Source: Pisaster brevispinus | Taxonomy: Eukaryota > Echinodermata > Asteroidea > Forcipulatida > Asteriidae | NCBI GenBank assembly: GCA_023634235.1 | Contig: JAMKCF010000016.1 | Coordinates: 7,353,866 to 7,417,865, forward strand | Length of the DNA stretch: 64,000 nucleotides | Reading direction: 5' to 3' | Part shown: piece by piece, positions 26,501-40,200 of the stretch | Layout: each line of letters starts with the position of its first letter | How positions within the stretch are numbered: the first letter of the stretch is position 1 | Position numbers and translations under genes: made by a program | The notes under the pieces: generated by a model | Database searches by the model: none | Told to the model about the DNA's origin: nothing | What the model saw: only the letters and a program-made list of their open reading frames with translations

Positions 26501-26691
26501 AATGTATATTCGGTTTGCGGTAACACGATGTGTATATCTACTAGCTGTGTAGATTTGTTCTTAGGGAACTAGGTCTTGCCTTTTGTTCTACTCCGCGGCA
26601 GTAGAAAAAAAAGCCAGACCTAGTTCTCCAAGAACATATCCACACAGCTAGTAGATATACACATCGTGTTACCGCAAACCGAATATACATT
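26501..26691. mobile_element. 191-bp full-length palindromic element
   Basis: The left half beginning aatgtatattcggtttgcgg is matched by its reverse complement at the right end (ccgcaaaccgaatatacatt). The pairing continues inward through gtaacacgatgtgtatatct, actagctgtgtagat, gttctt and gaactaggtct to a centre at about 26594 (tctactCCGCGGcagtaga). There is no coding capacity. It is the size and shape of a foldback or MITE element, and the RNA would form a roughly 90-bp hairpin. Confidence 0.9.
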
Positions 26692-28879
26692 GATACCTCA
26701 CCATGCAAAGCCTCAAAAAGCATATATTATTGAATGATCATTTCATTTAAATGTATTCTAATTTACATGATGAATGACTGTCCCTAGCCTTGCACATCGG
26801 CATTATCTGAAATAGCTAAATGCTATAAATACACCATTTTCTTTAGTATTACCTCGCCATATAACTGAAGTAAATAGGAAAATTATTTATGAAATAAGTT
26901 ACGTTTAAATACAAATGGTTGTTAATAGATACAAGTTTTGTTATAAATTTACATATACATTTTCGAATGTCCCAATATGAAGGTGGCAATAGAATGTATT
27001 TATTTGAGTCTTAAAAAAAGGGTTGGAATTATAAATTTGAAATTACAAATATGTAATCATATTTGTTGCGTAAAATGGATTCCGTAAAACAACGTACACC
27101 TGTTCAAGGTAGAAGTGGACAATTTTTATATCAAATAAAACAAATTAATAAGATCCGATTAGTACCTCACCAAACCGTTCATTCTAAACAGAACACTACA
27201 TGCTAATTATTTCACCTCTTTCATTTCTTCCCCCTCCGACAAAATGCATACAATGCCTAAACATCGGCTTCTGCAATTTAATTAAACACGTTGAAGTGCC
27301 ATTAAAAATGAGCCGAGCTCCCCCCCCTTTCGTTCCTTGTCGATGCGCTGAATAAACCCAGAAACCACCTCCTCGCAATGAATTGAGCAAACACGGTAAA
27401 CACCCCAAATGCGGGAGCACTGATTCAACGCAAATAGTGGAGACTCTCCGAATGTACAGGACTTGGTTTTGTTTGATTAACGGCGAGAGCTAAAATGAAT
27501 AAATTTGAATGAATAAATAATGAAAACAAGAAAGAAAAAAAAGGACAGTGAGACAGAGGCATGAAGTGTCGGGAACGCATTGTCCACTGAGAAAAATGCC
27601 GTCTCCCAAACACTAAATCGTCTTTTGTCACACGTAATATAGAGAGGGAGAGAGGCACCTGTAATTTTGCCTTTATTCAAAAGGTCTTACACCAGCCGCT
27701 TTGCGACTGGTACCCGCCAATGAGTTGGCGCTCCGTAAAATTAATTGCAAAATCGGCTCTATTCAAACAACGAGAGACTGGAAGCAACACTCGCATTGAC
27801 TCATTTGTACTCCATTCGTTATTTTTGTGTGTTATTATTATTATCTTTTTGTTTGCATGTCTATTGCAGTAAAAAAATATATTGGAAGTTGACATCGAAC
27901 TTGCTTAAATTAGTTATATGGGAGAAGTAGGAGGGTTTCATGAAGATGGAGGAAAGTACAAGACAGTTACTTCTTAAACGAGAGAAAACAAAACCTATAA
28001 CAAACAAACAAAGATTTTGAGGGCAAAGGACCATTGTCATTTCAAATGTAATAGTAACATTTTACTACTACCGCTTATCGATACACATCACACTGATGAG
28101 CAAAAAGAAGAAGAAATCATACGATCGTCACCAACAACTTTAAAACTTTAAGCTAAAACAAAACACCACTAAGTTTGTGTGAACAGTTACAGATCAGTGA
28201 AATCCCAATGATATGGTGTTGTGGCTTGGGACTGTTTAGCACATGATGTTCACGTCAAGTCTAGTAGGCCTAACATTTTACCACTGGCTTTTCATGGATA
28301 CACAGCACACTGATTATACAAAATAAATAAACAAAATATCTTAAAAAATAAAAAATGGGAAAATTTTTAGTGACCAAAAACTTTTTCAAACCGAAAAAAA
28401 AAAACCAGAATAAACGGCACACTGATTAAAAATAAATAAATAAATAAATGAATACGTCATCAAGAAACCATTTAACACTTCCATACAACAATGAAGAAAA
28501 AGAGGGTGCACAGGGGAAACATTACAACTTTAACACTTCTAGAAGGTCAATCTGAAAAATGTCTCACGGATAATTTAAAATCATAAGCGAAAATTAAATG
28601 TCGCCGAGGAAAGAAATATTTGCTTTTTTTCCCCGCAACGTAGCTATTTATACGATTTCTTATTTTTAACCGCAAAACAATCAGCAAACCCTCATTGGCA
28701 TGACTTTAATTAGGGATATATTGAAGTCGAGGTCAAACAATAGAGAAATTCACCTGGCTCTGTTGTTACTGATAAAGCATCACAAACAAAAGGACCCTCT
28801 CTGATGAATTTTGTCTTTCTCCTTTGCCATTCTCATTCCCCAGCCCCCCCCCCCCCTCTCCTCTCCTTTGCTAATGTCA

Positions 28880-29080
28880 CTTAATAGAGCCGCAAGGATT
28901 GATGGGGCCAACAATAGCGGCCGTCAAGCCGCCATGAATATGCGATGTCTGCTATAATTAACCCGGGGAGCTCGCGGGGGCCTTCGGAGCGCATTAGGGG
29001 AGACCGTTGAGTCGATACCCCGGACAATGGCACGCGACTTGGGTGCACGAGAAGCACCGGAAATGTGCGTCTGTGATGCG
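28880..29080. promoter_or_regulatory. Candidate regulatory block, GC-rich
   Basis: Non-repetitive, CpG-rich sequence (gcggccgtcaagccgccatg, ctcgcgggggccttcggagc) with a taattaacccgggg word. Minus-strand frames through it show no domain. Confidence 0.3.
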
Positions 29081-29809
29081 GACGTGATGCCGGGGAGTAC
29101 GGGGGATGGTGATGGATGGTCGGGGACATGGAACACGGGAGGGTTACGATGGTAAAAGAAAAAAAAAAAAAAGACAAAAAAAGTCGAAAGGAGAGGAATA
29201 AAAATATATATATATTCAGGAAGATGGAGAGGAAAGATGTATTGACTACTACTAAAAAAAAAGGAGGGAAGGACACGTGGAAAAAAGGAGACTAGAATTG
29301 ATTGAAACAAGAAGGGAAGAGTTAATAGAATGATTATAATCTGAAGTATCGCTGGGTTTCCAGTTGTGTTATTGAATCCGAAGGTGGGAGGGGTGGAGGA
29401 GTTGTAACACACTGCAAGACGGACACGCTTCTGACTTAAATGCCGACACTCCTACTCGGAATGTACGTGGACATTTTCATTTCCTATTATTATCTGGTTC
29501 TCGTTTAATTGCGCTCGACATACAAAAAAACCCACCTAGAACTCGTGTAGACGTTTCAAGTCAAACTCTAAAAAAAAACACGCACAGTTTGACAGCTTGA
29601 AGGTTACACCACGACAATGTCTTTAAATAGACGAATCCATTAACTCATTCATGTTTTGATTTCGTTTTTCTTTCAGACTTATCAATATATGTCCACCAGT
29701 CTACATTTTATCTAAGTCTTTTATTATTAATATTATTATTTGTATTATTATTATTTATGTCTGGCAATAAAACCAAGGAGGCCTTATAAGTTACCGTAAT
29801 CACTGTAGC

Positions 29810-29900
29810 TCGCAAGCCTGAGGAAACCTGTCAACAAAATGCGTGCTATGTGAACCAGAAACACCGGGTTTAACCCCTACTCTTCCACGATAAGTGTCCA
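29810..29900 (-). mobile_element. Fragment of the same tRNA-derived SINE (tail only)
   Basis: The segment gtgaaccagaaacaccgggtttaacccctactcttccacgataagtg is, apart from a few changes, the reverse complement of 5763-5820. Only the 3' body is recognisable here; the tRNA head is missing. Confidence 0.75.
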
Positions 29901-30289
29901 AGGTTCTATTTTCAATAAGCTTTTAGTATTACCTTTCCAACAATCAAAAAGTGAGTGAACAAAATATATTTGACAAACTCACAGATCGATGAACGCAGCA
30001 GACAGAAAACCTGGCGCACCGCTCGAAGAGCAGAGGCCGGGTTCAACATCGCAAAATACTTAAAAAGAGGATACAATTCCGGGTACGTTTTGAACAATGC
30101 GCAGGCAGAAATCAATTTAAGAATGCTGCATAGCGATACACACTTAGAGACTTCCGTCCCAGGAAGAAAAAAAAAGAAGAAGAAGGGGGGGAAATAGCTT
30201 CAGTGATCTAGATCAGGGCCTGAAAATTATTTCTTTAAAAAATAGGATGTTTTCTTTTCAGCAATCAGATTGAGCATTGGGCCTGTCAC

Positions 30290-30640
30290 TTAGCGAAATC
30301 AATTCCCCCCACTGCACACCCGCTAAAGGTTTCTCAGTCTATCCACACGGCATCGCTTTTTTTTTCCTTAGTCTCTCTCCCCCCCCCCTTCCACTTGTGA
30401 ATAAATCAGGTGCTCGCACATTGAAAAAGGCGCCAATCGCCAAACGACACTTATTTCTGCTTGACATTATCGCCAACAGCCACATTATATGCCACTAATA
30501 TCTCCAAATGCCACCTCGAATCCGTGTTGTCATTGCATCAGCAATGGCGAAGGCAGCCGTAGACGTCGATAAAACAACGGCACCCTGCATCGACCGGGGA
30601 GCCGCGTAAATTGCGCCAGCACTCACGGGCTCTTAGCTTG
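30290..30640. promoter_or_regulatory. Candidate regulatory block, repeat-poor
   Basis: Mostly complex sequence with moderate CpG (gtagacgtcgataaaac, gcatcgaccggggagccgcg), interrupted by one T-run and one C-run. No coding signature. Confidence 0.22.
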
Positions 30641-31260
30641 TTGTTTTAACCACTAAAATCGGCATGGATTTTGTTTTGAAAGTCACGGAGGTTTTCTTGC
30701 GATAACAGCACCGGTTAATTTCACTGTTCAGGTCGCTCCTTATAGTGCTTTTGTTTTTCTTCTTCTTTTAGAAGTGAGAAAAATGCAAGTCACTATTGGC
30801 GACCCAATGATTTCCAACAAGCATTTCTAACAACATTTTGATATCCAAGCTTAAAATGGTCTTTGGATTAATTAAAAAACTCTTGATTTATATCCATAAC
30901 ACAATATAAAATCGACTGTCTGGATGTTATGAGATTTACATATCTTGTTAAACTTTTCGAAGCTCTGACGTCACTTTTCCCAACAATGTAAAACACACAT
31001 AACGAACAATAACCGATACCTGGAGTTTTACCAATTATTGTCGACGAAAGCTACCCCAATCGAGGCTATTGACTTTCTTACGGTTTCAATCGGGACAAAG
31101 GTATACACTGATTGGGATTGAAGCACTAATGCGGAGATGCTTCGGTTCGATGTTATTTTATAACACATGGTACCCCGCTTAAAATAAGCAACTAAACAAA
31201 TACGACCAACATCTACATCACAATGAACTTTTTTGAAACATCGTTTACATCGTTTACATC

Positions 31261-31352
31261 GTGTTTGTTTGTTTGTTTGTCGGGGGTGTTTATTTAATTG
31301 TTTGTTTGTTTGTTTGTTTGTTTGTTGGGGTGTTTGTTTGTTTGTTTGTTTG
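31261..31352. repeat. (TTTG)n microsatellite
   Basis: Runs of four to seven TTTG units separated by gtcgggggtgtttatttaat and ttggggtg. The same separators appear in the 17680-17800 and 56817-56853 tracts. Confidence 0.93.
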
Positions 31353-33599
31353 TTTTTTAGATGATCTTCTCAACTAGGGAATTCGGCAAAGTTCCGACAA
31401 GGGGATATAAACGCCAAGCTGGCAACAGCCACTCTCTCTCGTACGTCTGTTCTTGCGCTCTAATTGTTTCGTATACACTTATGTTTCAAGGCAATTAATT
31501 CTGGCAATCACAAGTCATTATTAATTAATCCCTACAAAGCTCACAAATTAAAATTATCTGAATAAAAACATAGCAATCCTAATTTGTGGACTACGGCTCC
31601 CGTCGTATTTCTCAACGACGAGCAACAACAATGGCATCTGAATCAAATTACGTAATGGTAACCCGGCTAACCTGAATGCCGTTTGGAAAGAAACTGACGT
31701 CGAGTCTACTAAAGGTCGATACATTATTTCGTATCTTGTGATACCGGCTATGAAATGCCATTGCTCAGGTTTTTTTTTTTTTTTTTTTTTTTTAGCTGTA
31801 AGTAGTAGAATTAATTATTACGAAGTTAGCTTAAGGTGTATGACATTCAAAAATAAGGAACCGCACTCATGACTAATTATTGTTTAACTGGTGCATTTTT
31901 ATTTAAATTGCCATTTTCAAAATGGCGGCACCTTTAATAAGCATGTCCATGATTTGAATGTTTTATTGAGCGCCAGAAATCGGCACTTACATTATGTGAT
32001 TTGGGGAGGGGGGGGGGGGCTGTGGTCTGTTAGTACAGTCCGTATCATAACAAAAGAGCCAACCACAGCATGCAGCAAACGTATGTTTCGATCACAACGT
32101 GCAATCCAATCCAGCCTAGACATGCATCACGACAAAATTAAACCCGCTCGTCTACCCCCTTGATTTCACCATTATTCATAACCCCGTTCGGTAAACACTG
32201 GACATGACTGTAATAGTGTTGTCGTCGAACCAACATACAGCCCGAGAGTGGGTAAACGTATATATACACACTAAATCCTGCATTTGTAACCCCCCCCCCC
32301 TCTCTCTCTCTTCTTTTTTTCCCCCAACCCCATGATAACCATGCATTGTTGTTATTAACAACTCCAGCGAATCGGGAACATATGCTTGCTGACATCTAAA
32401 GTAAAGCTAGTCATACCACTGAGGTAATGACTACCCTTAACTATGCACACCGTACAGGACTATTAGCTATCCGCCGAGGATTCCGCGTATATTTGCTTCC
32501 CGCCCAAAGCGACTTGGACCGTCTGTTTTTCCTAAGTGTGTACGCCGTGCGTCCATTTGGCCGTTTCGGTCCCCTAGGCGATGTGATATTTTCATTTAGC
32601 GTCGCATGAATAATAGCTGCTAATTACAATATCGCCTTCTTTTAAATCATATTTTGTTATCTTGGCCGGGGTTGAAGGCAGCGTTTATTAATCAAAAAGA
32701 GCATTATTTTTTTTTAAATGTACCGTCTTTGATGAAATATATACATTCCATTGGGTTTAGAAAAGTATCGAACGATGATGGAGCGGCAATTGCTGTGAAA
32801 GTGGTCAGAGTCGGCTCTCTTATTGCTGGTGCATGGACCAAAATTATGGCTTATTTAGTCTGCTTACTAAATCATAATGCTACATGGTAACTTCACTAGC
32901 AAGGAATTCATTATACTCGACACTTTGGTTGGGAAAGCTGTTCCAGCTAAGCCAAACTGTCAATGCTTAGCAACTTTGTGTATCTCTAGTTTGATGAACT
33001 TCAGTATCACTAGTGGCGAGAGAGAAAGAGAGAAAGGGGTGGAATTATTGCTCATCTGACGGCAAGGGAGCGAGCGTGTCCCCGCGACACACGGTGGAAA
33101 CGCCTCACGCCGTAGCCCGCAGGGATACTTGTAAATCATTTGACAAGACTATGAAACAGACTCCATGTTCAGTGGGGAAGAGGTTGAGTTACACGGGGAA
33201 CAAGTTGAGGTTCTCAGAAGACTTTATGTGTACAGGAAGATACTCCTCGAGGGGAAATAGGAATGCGTTTTTTTTAATGTAATATTTTACAGTCTTACTT
33301 TTTGTTCATTTCTGATCTTTTGTGCACCGCCGCCCGTAACTCCTCGTTCAAGATGACTCCAAAAGTAAAAGTGTAACCCGAATAAAACATACGCTTATCT
33401 TAAACAACAACAGAAACTTCTATTAAAAAACTGATTTGAAACATATTTGATTCCCTTTATTTTTGTTCTTGCGGTCGTAAACCTTTCAGCCACATCCACG
33501 ATAGTCTCATTTTATTTGTTTATTCTATTACACAGTTATCCAACAGCACATTTAGCGCCAATAACAGAATGCATAGGAAACAAGAAGAACACAATTTGT

Positions 33600-33790
33600 T
33601 TGCTCAGTTTTAAGACGTGGGAGGAAAACCCAAGTGGAGGAAAACAAACTCACGCAATCAGGTAGGGATTGGAATCCCAAATACACGTGTAAGGTTTTGG
33701 TCCAAGGTGGGACTTGAACTGGGGTTCACAAAGTGCAAGGCAGTGAAAGAAACCACTGACCCAGCCTGATCCCCACTGCGCCTACCTGGT
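33600..33790 (-). mobile_element. Probable tRNA-derived SINE remnant, reverse strand
   Basis: On the minus strand there is an A-box-like ggctgggtcagtgg and a B-box-like cagttcaagtcccacc about 40 nt apart, followed by gtgggaggaaaac-type sequence. The spacing and boxes suggest a pol III-derived SINE head; the family is not identified. Confidence 0.5.
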
Positions 33791-34059
33791 TTTAGTTTAT
33801 CAACTTTCAATTCCCAGCATGAAATAATTATCATCAAACAAAAAGGTGCAAGGCTTGGCCCCTAACTGACTTTTGCTAAAGCGAGTAAATTCAGTAAGCA
33901 TTATTCTCAAACTGGATGGCATCATGCCCCAGTGAATTCCTTTAAGTGGTGCTCTTTACGCTAACTCGAACACTGGCGATTGGTTCCCAATATAATGAAT
34001 ACTGGACTTTACACCAGAAATTGGCCAGACTGATTATAATGATGAAGCAAAATGGCGTT

Positions 34060-34480
34060 ACAGCACTGTGCACCCCCAAATCCATGTAGGCCGAACTCGA
34101 CTCAACTTTGGACTTGATTTTATCTGGAACTAAATGCAGCACAACCTTAAATGTGAACTCACTCCTTGTACCTATTATGTAGTCCGGACCACATTTTACC
34201 CGGACCTAAATGTAGCCCAGCTTTAAATATAGACTCAACCCTTGTACCTGATATCTAGTCCGGAACTAATTTTTCCCGGACCTAAATGTAGCCAGCCTTA
34301 AACTTAGACTCAACCCTTATAACTAGATCTAGTCAGGAACTAATTTTTTTTCCGGACTTAAATGTAGCCCAGCCTTAAATGTAGACTCAACCCTTGTGCC
34401 TACGATAATGCAGTCTGTACGGAAATTTAGATTAAATCTGGACATGTTTTTCCCCGGATATAAATGTAGGCGGAACCATG
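34060..34480. repeat. 76-bp degenerate minisatellite, about five units
   Basis: The phrase (c)ggac(c/t)taaatgtag recurs at about 34125, 34201, 34277, 34353 and 34455, giving three 76-bp steps and one longer step. Other shared words are agccttaaatgtagactcaac, ccttgtacct and agtccggaactaatttt. Confidence 0.92.
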
Positions 34481-37400
34481 TACTTATTGAGCAGTTCGAT
34501 TTTTAGGACCGGATTACATTTAGGTACAACACTGGGGCTAAACACTCGAGTCCTGGCTGCATGTAAGGATCCCATACCCCCCAACGTTCCATCAAACATT
34601 GGTCAGTACATACATTTGTTTTGTCTACAAACATTGAATGTCATTCTGTATGCGCGGCCGTGAGTATGCTGATAATGTATCAAAAGGTCTCGCGGCTCGC
34701 ATTATTAATGTGCTCATGATAAAAAGATCATGCAAGCCCTTATGAAATAAATAAGAATGTGCTGGCCTGTTCCATTCATAGTTTGCGCTAGCTACCAATT
34801 GATATATCAGTGATTTGGGTATAGTTCGTAGAATTTGTTATACAGAATGAAATATCGTGTCCTTTCGTTCTGAGGCCGCCTTTATTTTTGAAAATTTTTG
34901 AGCAAAAGAAAAGTCCATCATGATAGTACACGATACCTAAAATTTCCCCAAACTACTATTTACGATCACCATTTCAAAACCATTGTAATGACAAACCTGT
35001 TGATCCCCTCCACCCCCGAACCCTACCCCCCCCCCCACCACCACCACCACATTAAATCCAAACCAATATAAAATCCTTCCTCTGCTACTTCCTTCTTCCT
35101 TCCCCCCACCCCCACCAAAAAAAAAAAACCTGTCTTCACTCGTCTGCTATACGCGTATTTTTGTTTGTCGCTCCATCCCCAGCGTTTCCCACAACGAGAC
35201 TAACCCTGTCACAACATTAGCAGATAAACATGGCTGCAACACCGGCAGCACAGAATCTAATAAACGTGCAGTAAATGGCTTTCTAGCTACAACCATAATC
35301 GTTATAGAACCTTATTAGATCCCATTCACCTTACGGGCGCGCTGCGATTGCCATCTTGTATTATGCGGGAACCGTTTTGAACTCTTCAGCTGTCTTCGAC
35401 GGCTGTTTCATGTACGCATTTCGGCAAGGAGGCGCTCTGGTTCTTGTTAAATAATGAAATTAAAGTGACGTATTCGTGAAAACAGTTAAAAGGACTAAAT
35501 GACTTGACAAACATGGTGTACATGGTGTATTTGGTCAAGGTTGAACACCAATAACTTGTTCCTCGAATACCAATAATATTATCAAAGTGTGGGTAAATTT
35601 CTCATAACATAATGCCAACGAACAGGTTTTTGCACCAAGCTAATTCAACCATTGTGAAAGACCGAATTTGGATTTTTTTTTGCAGGGGCAGTCGTCTTGG
35701 TATGCCATCCAAGTTATTGAAACAGTACTTCAACTCATAATCCAAAAAGGTGCCAGACTATTTTACAGTCCCCAACATTTGGTGCTCGATAAGGGGCACG
35801 ATGTAACCCCCTACTATTGTGTATTCGTTGTGTGCTTGGAATCTTCAGAGATTTTTTTAGGTGGGGAGGGGGGTACTTCTGTACAAGAGTTTAAAAAAAA
35901 GTGCGTTAAAGTTTGGGAACATTGGGAGATACATTCTGCCCAATAGCGGGCATGGTATATCACAGCATCGGTTAAACAAAAACATTATTATGATTTTGTT
36001 TTTGGTCAATTCTTTTATTTATTTATTTGTTTGTTAATCTTCTTGACTCTTGCCCGAAGTTGTTAAACAACAAAAAAATAAATAAATCTTTAGTTCAACA
36101 CAAAATGGCCGTCGATGCCTCTGTAGGCACAACACCTACTAGACTTCTTGAGCGTCACTCGGCAGACCGTGATAAGCGGCACATCTTACTGATAAGCGGC
36201 CGAGGGGCCTGTGAGGCACAGCCATGCACCAGATAAGCAACTCTCATTATTTTGTAAATTGCTCCATTTTTTCATTAAAAGGTGATCGTTTGGAGGGATT
36301 AATGTCAGATTTAAATACAAGAGACGGTCCGCCGATGATAGTGGTCCTCAACTGTACGGGCTGAAAAATATTTGATTAATCTTTTGAAATTTTATTTTCT
36401 ATTTTGGGGTTGCGATTTAACGTAATCTGAGCTTTCAGCTTTTGTTTTTTTGTAAGTGTGTAATGTAGAGTTACATTAACAAATGTTACCTTAAAAGTAA
36501 CTACACTGTATAACGGCATTTAATTAATTGATTTAAGATACTGACGGTGATATAAAAGGTTGTTGGGTACAACAAGACAAGGTTAATTTCTACTAGCCTC
36601 TGGAATTCGTGTAGTCACTGTATAAAAGTACTTGGAGTTTAACAATGAGATACTTTGCGTAACGATGATCTTCTTGTTCTCTGTAACCTTGAATGGTCAT
36701 TTTAACAAGCTGGCCTCATGATTATAAAAAAAAATGTCATCATACACCCATCACAATGATAGTTATATTATAATTAACGTGTGCCGTCGGTAGCTTACAA
36801 CTTCGAGACAAAGTGCAGGATCGGTGATTATCGACAAAGAATTGATTAGTTTAAATCTGAAAGCTCCTTTAATATAACGTTCATGCCAGTACCAATCCTG
36901 AATAGAATTACTTCAGTCTGCAATATTGTCTAAGTGGAAAAATATAATTATTCAGATCCCCCCCCCCCTTGCACCTCTCCCACAATCTACCAACAACATC
37001 ATAACATTTTGATCAGTGCCACAAAATATTTGCCAATAAATTAAAACCACTTTGTTTCGAAGTTGTTACTTTATTTTTTTATTTTGTCACTAAAATGTGA
37101 CCGCCGAATTGGGTGAAATTGTTCCAAGTTTATTTGTTGTATGTTGTGTTTCTTGAAAAGGTATGGGTGAAACTCCATGTACTCTTCCTTAGAAAGCGAA
37201 TGATACTTCCCTGTTTCGCAAAGATATTGCTAAAAATATCTTCAACTTTTGAAACCATATTATCAAAATTTCAACAAAACAGTTTTTATGAAAAATATAA
37301 TGTGGACACAGTTGCAATGATGGAACACGTTATTAACAACATTGCCGTATAAACAAGGCACCGAAGTGCTGTTCCAAAATACTTCCTTATGTAAGTCCGT

Positions 37401-38109
37401 TCCGGATTTCTTTAATCTCGTCTTCGGTTTTGAAGGAGCAAAACCTCTCACCAGTTTTGCAGGGGCCGAGTTTTGATGTTTGCGCGGCGGAGATTTGCGA
37501 GGCTTGCCAGCCACGTAATGACCATCATATTAAACTCGTTAGTTGTGCTATTAATCATTGCAAAGCATAAGGGGTTGACGTTGAGAAAGATGATAATAAA
37601 CGAGAGGACGAGGGGAGGGGAGGGGGGGGGGCAAGCAACAGGAAGTTCGTATGCAGACTCGCTGATGTCTTAAGAATACCCCGATATTAGTTCTTCTCTA
37701 CTCAGTATCCTCTCTCTTTAACGCTGACTTTCTCATCCCTGCTCTTCAACACCCCCCCCCCCCCATGTCTTCTTTTTTTATAAGCACTTGCACTGACTGA
37801 GAGAGACAGTCCAAACAATAGATTATCACATTCCCCGCTCTGGACCAGAAATTGCTACTCAAAACCTCTTCCCGGCGAATCACCATTAATTAAAAAAAAT
37901 TGCCCGGCCGAGTCTCCTTCTAGGTGAGCGGCGCTAGTTTACAAAAAAGAGAGAGGGAGAGGATTTTCCCGCTCCACTTCAATAAAGCTATCAAACTTAT
38001 CATCCCAGCAAACCCCGGCTACGTGATCGGATTTCTTAGAAGTTCTTTTTTTATTTTATTTTTTTATTCGCGTCCATTACCCGGCCGTTTATTTTAATTA
38101 TATTTTGAT

Positions 38110-38480
38110 AATACTTGAACGAGGACGGTTGCGTGAGAGCGCATGCGCCTGTCTGTCTTGGAGAGAGGAATGCCGGCCCGGCCCGCGCGCGTGCGCGGCT
38201 CAGTGGAGCGCGAGGAGATGTAGCTCGCAGCACGTCGCTGATCGAGGAAGAGGCAGATTTCTCCGCAATTAATTCCAAGACGAGCTTCCTTCCTTTCCCA
38301 CTCTCTTCAACATTTCCCGATTTGACGAGCCCTCTTCCTGCGATTGCCAGCTCCGATCGCAAGCTTTTCTCCGGCAATCTGCGCGGACACCGAGAGCGGT
38401 CGGCCGGGGTTGTAATAAAACCGCCCGCGGTATATGTGTTGGCTATCGGAACATAAATATCCTTCTGGAAGCCAATATTC
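38110..38480. promoter_or_regulatory. CpG-island-like block in the large intron
   Basis: This is the densest CpG stretch of the window (ccggcccggcccgcgcgcgt, gagcgcgaggag, gcgcggacaccgagagcggt). It also contains cttccttcctttccc, which holds several GGAA cores on the other strand. A 113-residue plus-strand frame (38115-38456) crosses it but has no recognisable domain and looks like a by-product of GC content. It could be an intronic promoter or enhancer. Confidence 0.35.
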
Positions 38481-39099
38481 GTTTCTCGGGGCTTTAGTGG
38501 CTAGATAATGAGACATTCAACTCTAGCGCGAGCGAGCGAGGGAAGAAGGCAATAGACTCGCGAATAAAAGTCAGCGTGGTATAAACTGCATTGAATAATA
38601 TTGCCCATGAGTGTCAATGGCGCAGGCACGCTTGATTTGAGCGCCATTCGCCTCCGTTTTGTTCTCGCACGAGTACGTTTCGTTATCCACAAATGGCTCC
38701 CTACCGTGTTATAGTGAACCAGGGACTCGCATGCGCGCTTGTTCACAAAAGAACCCCGCACACAATTTAAAAAAAGAAAGAAAAAAGTCTTCAGCAGTCA
38801 TTTTATTATTTATTTGTATATATATTTTTTTCTTTAGGCTGTATAGACAAATGCTCCTCGGCAGACTTGCTTTTATTCTCAACTTTTAACATGTTGGTAA
38901 CTAACGACAGAATATGATATTAATAGCATCAATAACGTCGCATTACATCGGGGAAAATTGACCCTGCAATCAAATTAGAACCGTCTGATGATTGGCTCAA
39001 CCGACACGGTTCCCGTGGTGCTCCCACTATTAAAATGATCCAATCAAGTTCGTAGACATTGGAAACACATCCCGGGTGGATTTCGAGCTCGAGTTATAG

Positions 39100-39109
39100 A
39101 TTCTCTGTC

Positions 39110-39148
<39 letters not shown>

Positions 39149-39149
39149 A
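39100..39149. repeat. (CT)n microsatellite
   Basis: CT dinucleotides with a single ccctc break. Confidence 0.93.
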
Positions 39150-40200
39150 CCTATCTCTGTGACAAATGGAACCACTTGTCCCAAATCCAAGCACAAAGGC
39201 TTGCCTAATGGTGCCCATTAGCCAATCAAGACATGGCCTCGAGTTACAAACATGTGACTGGGTTTTGAAGAACACGAAAAAAGGGTTCGACCGTGCGGCA
39301 GCGCACAATGAGTGTGTATTTTTATGGACGGGCTTTATTGGACAACGTACCGTATCCCAAAAGAAACAAGCCAATTTTGCTGGAGGCTGTTCCAGTTTGA
39401 CAAAGGTGCGGGCGATTGTGGGGAGAGGTGCGCGAAGGAGAGATGAGACTTCGGTAGATATGATAGGGAGAAGGGGGAAAAGGAGATATGGAGAGAGGTT
39501 CAAGTGAAGGAGAAGGGGGGACACGAAGAGTTCACGACTTAAGAGAATCGTTTTAAAGGGCTGTGCGATTCTGAAATGATGCGAAAACGATGGAGTACAA
39601 GCGTTGACATTGGGGCGATGTTTGGACGCAAAGCGCTGGAGAAGGTGGGGGAGGTTGTTCTTCACTAAGGCTGTCAAATCACACGTGGTGCAAATCCCTC
39701 TATAGACGTTTTTTAATTCACTATAGTGTAGCCAGTATCAATATCTTTGGAATGTCCAAATGTCAGTCTGAATGCAGGCGAGGACGAAGAGTTTTGCCGC
39801 GTAAAGTCCGGCAAGGCTCGCTTGGGATGAGAATTTGAAGCTGAATGAAGAGGTGCCCTTGAGAAAACTTCGATTACATTTTTATTTATTTATTTTTTTT
39901 TTTTTTGGGGGGGGGCTCGAGAGCTATAATAATACAATGGAATAAAATATAAAAACAATGCTACGTTTATATAATGGGTGGGATATCAGAGTTACACATA
40001 ATATTTTGTGTTAATTGAAAACATTCGTGCCCCACAGGCTGAGGAGCTAACATAATTTCATATTGTTTCCCGATCTCCCAAGCTAAGTATAATGACTGTT
40101 TGAAAACATAACCAACACTGTTTTTAAATGTTTGTAAGAAGTCAACAAAACAGACACAATACAATGTGTAGAGGTACAGCTGAACGATTTGAAGGTGTAT

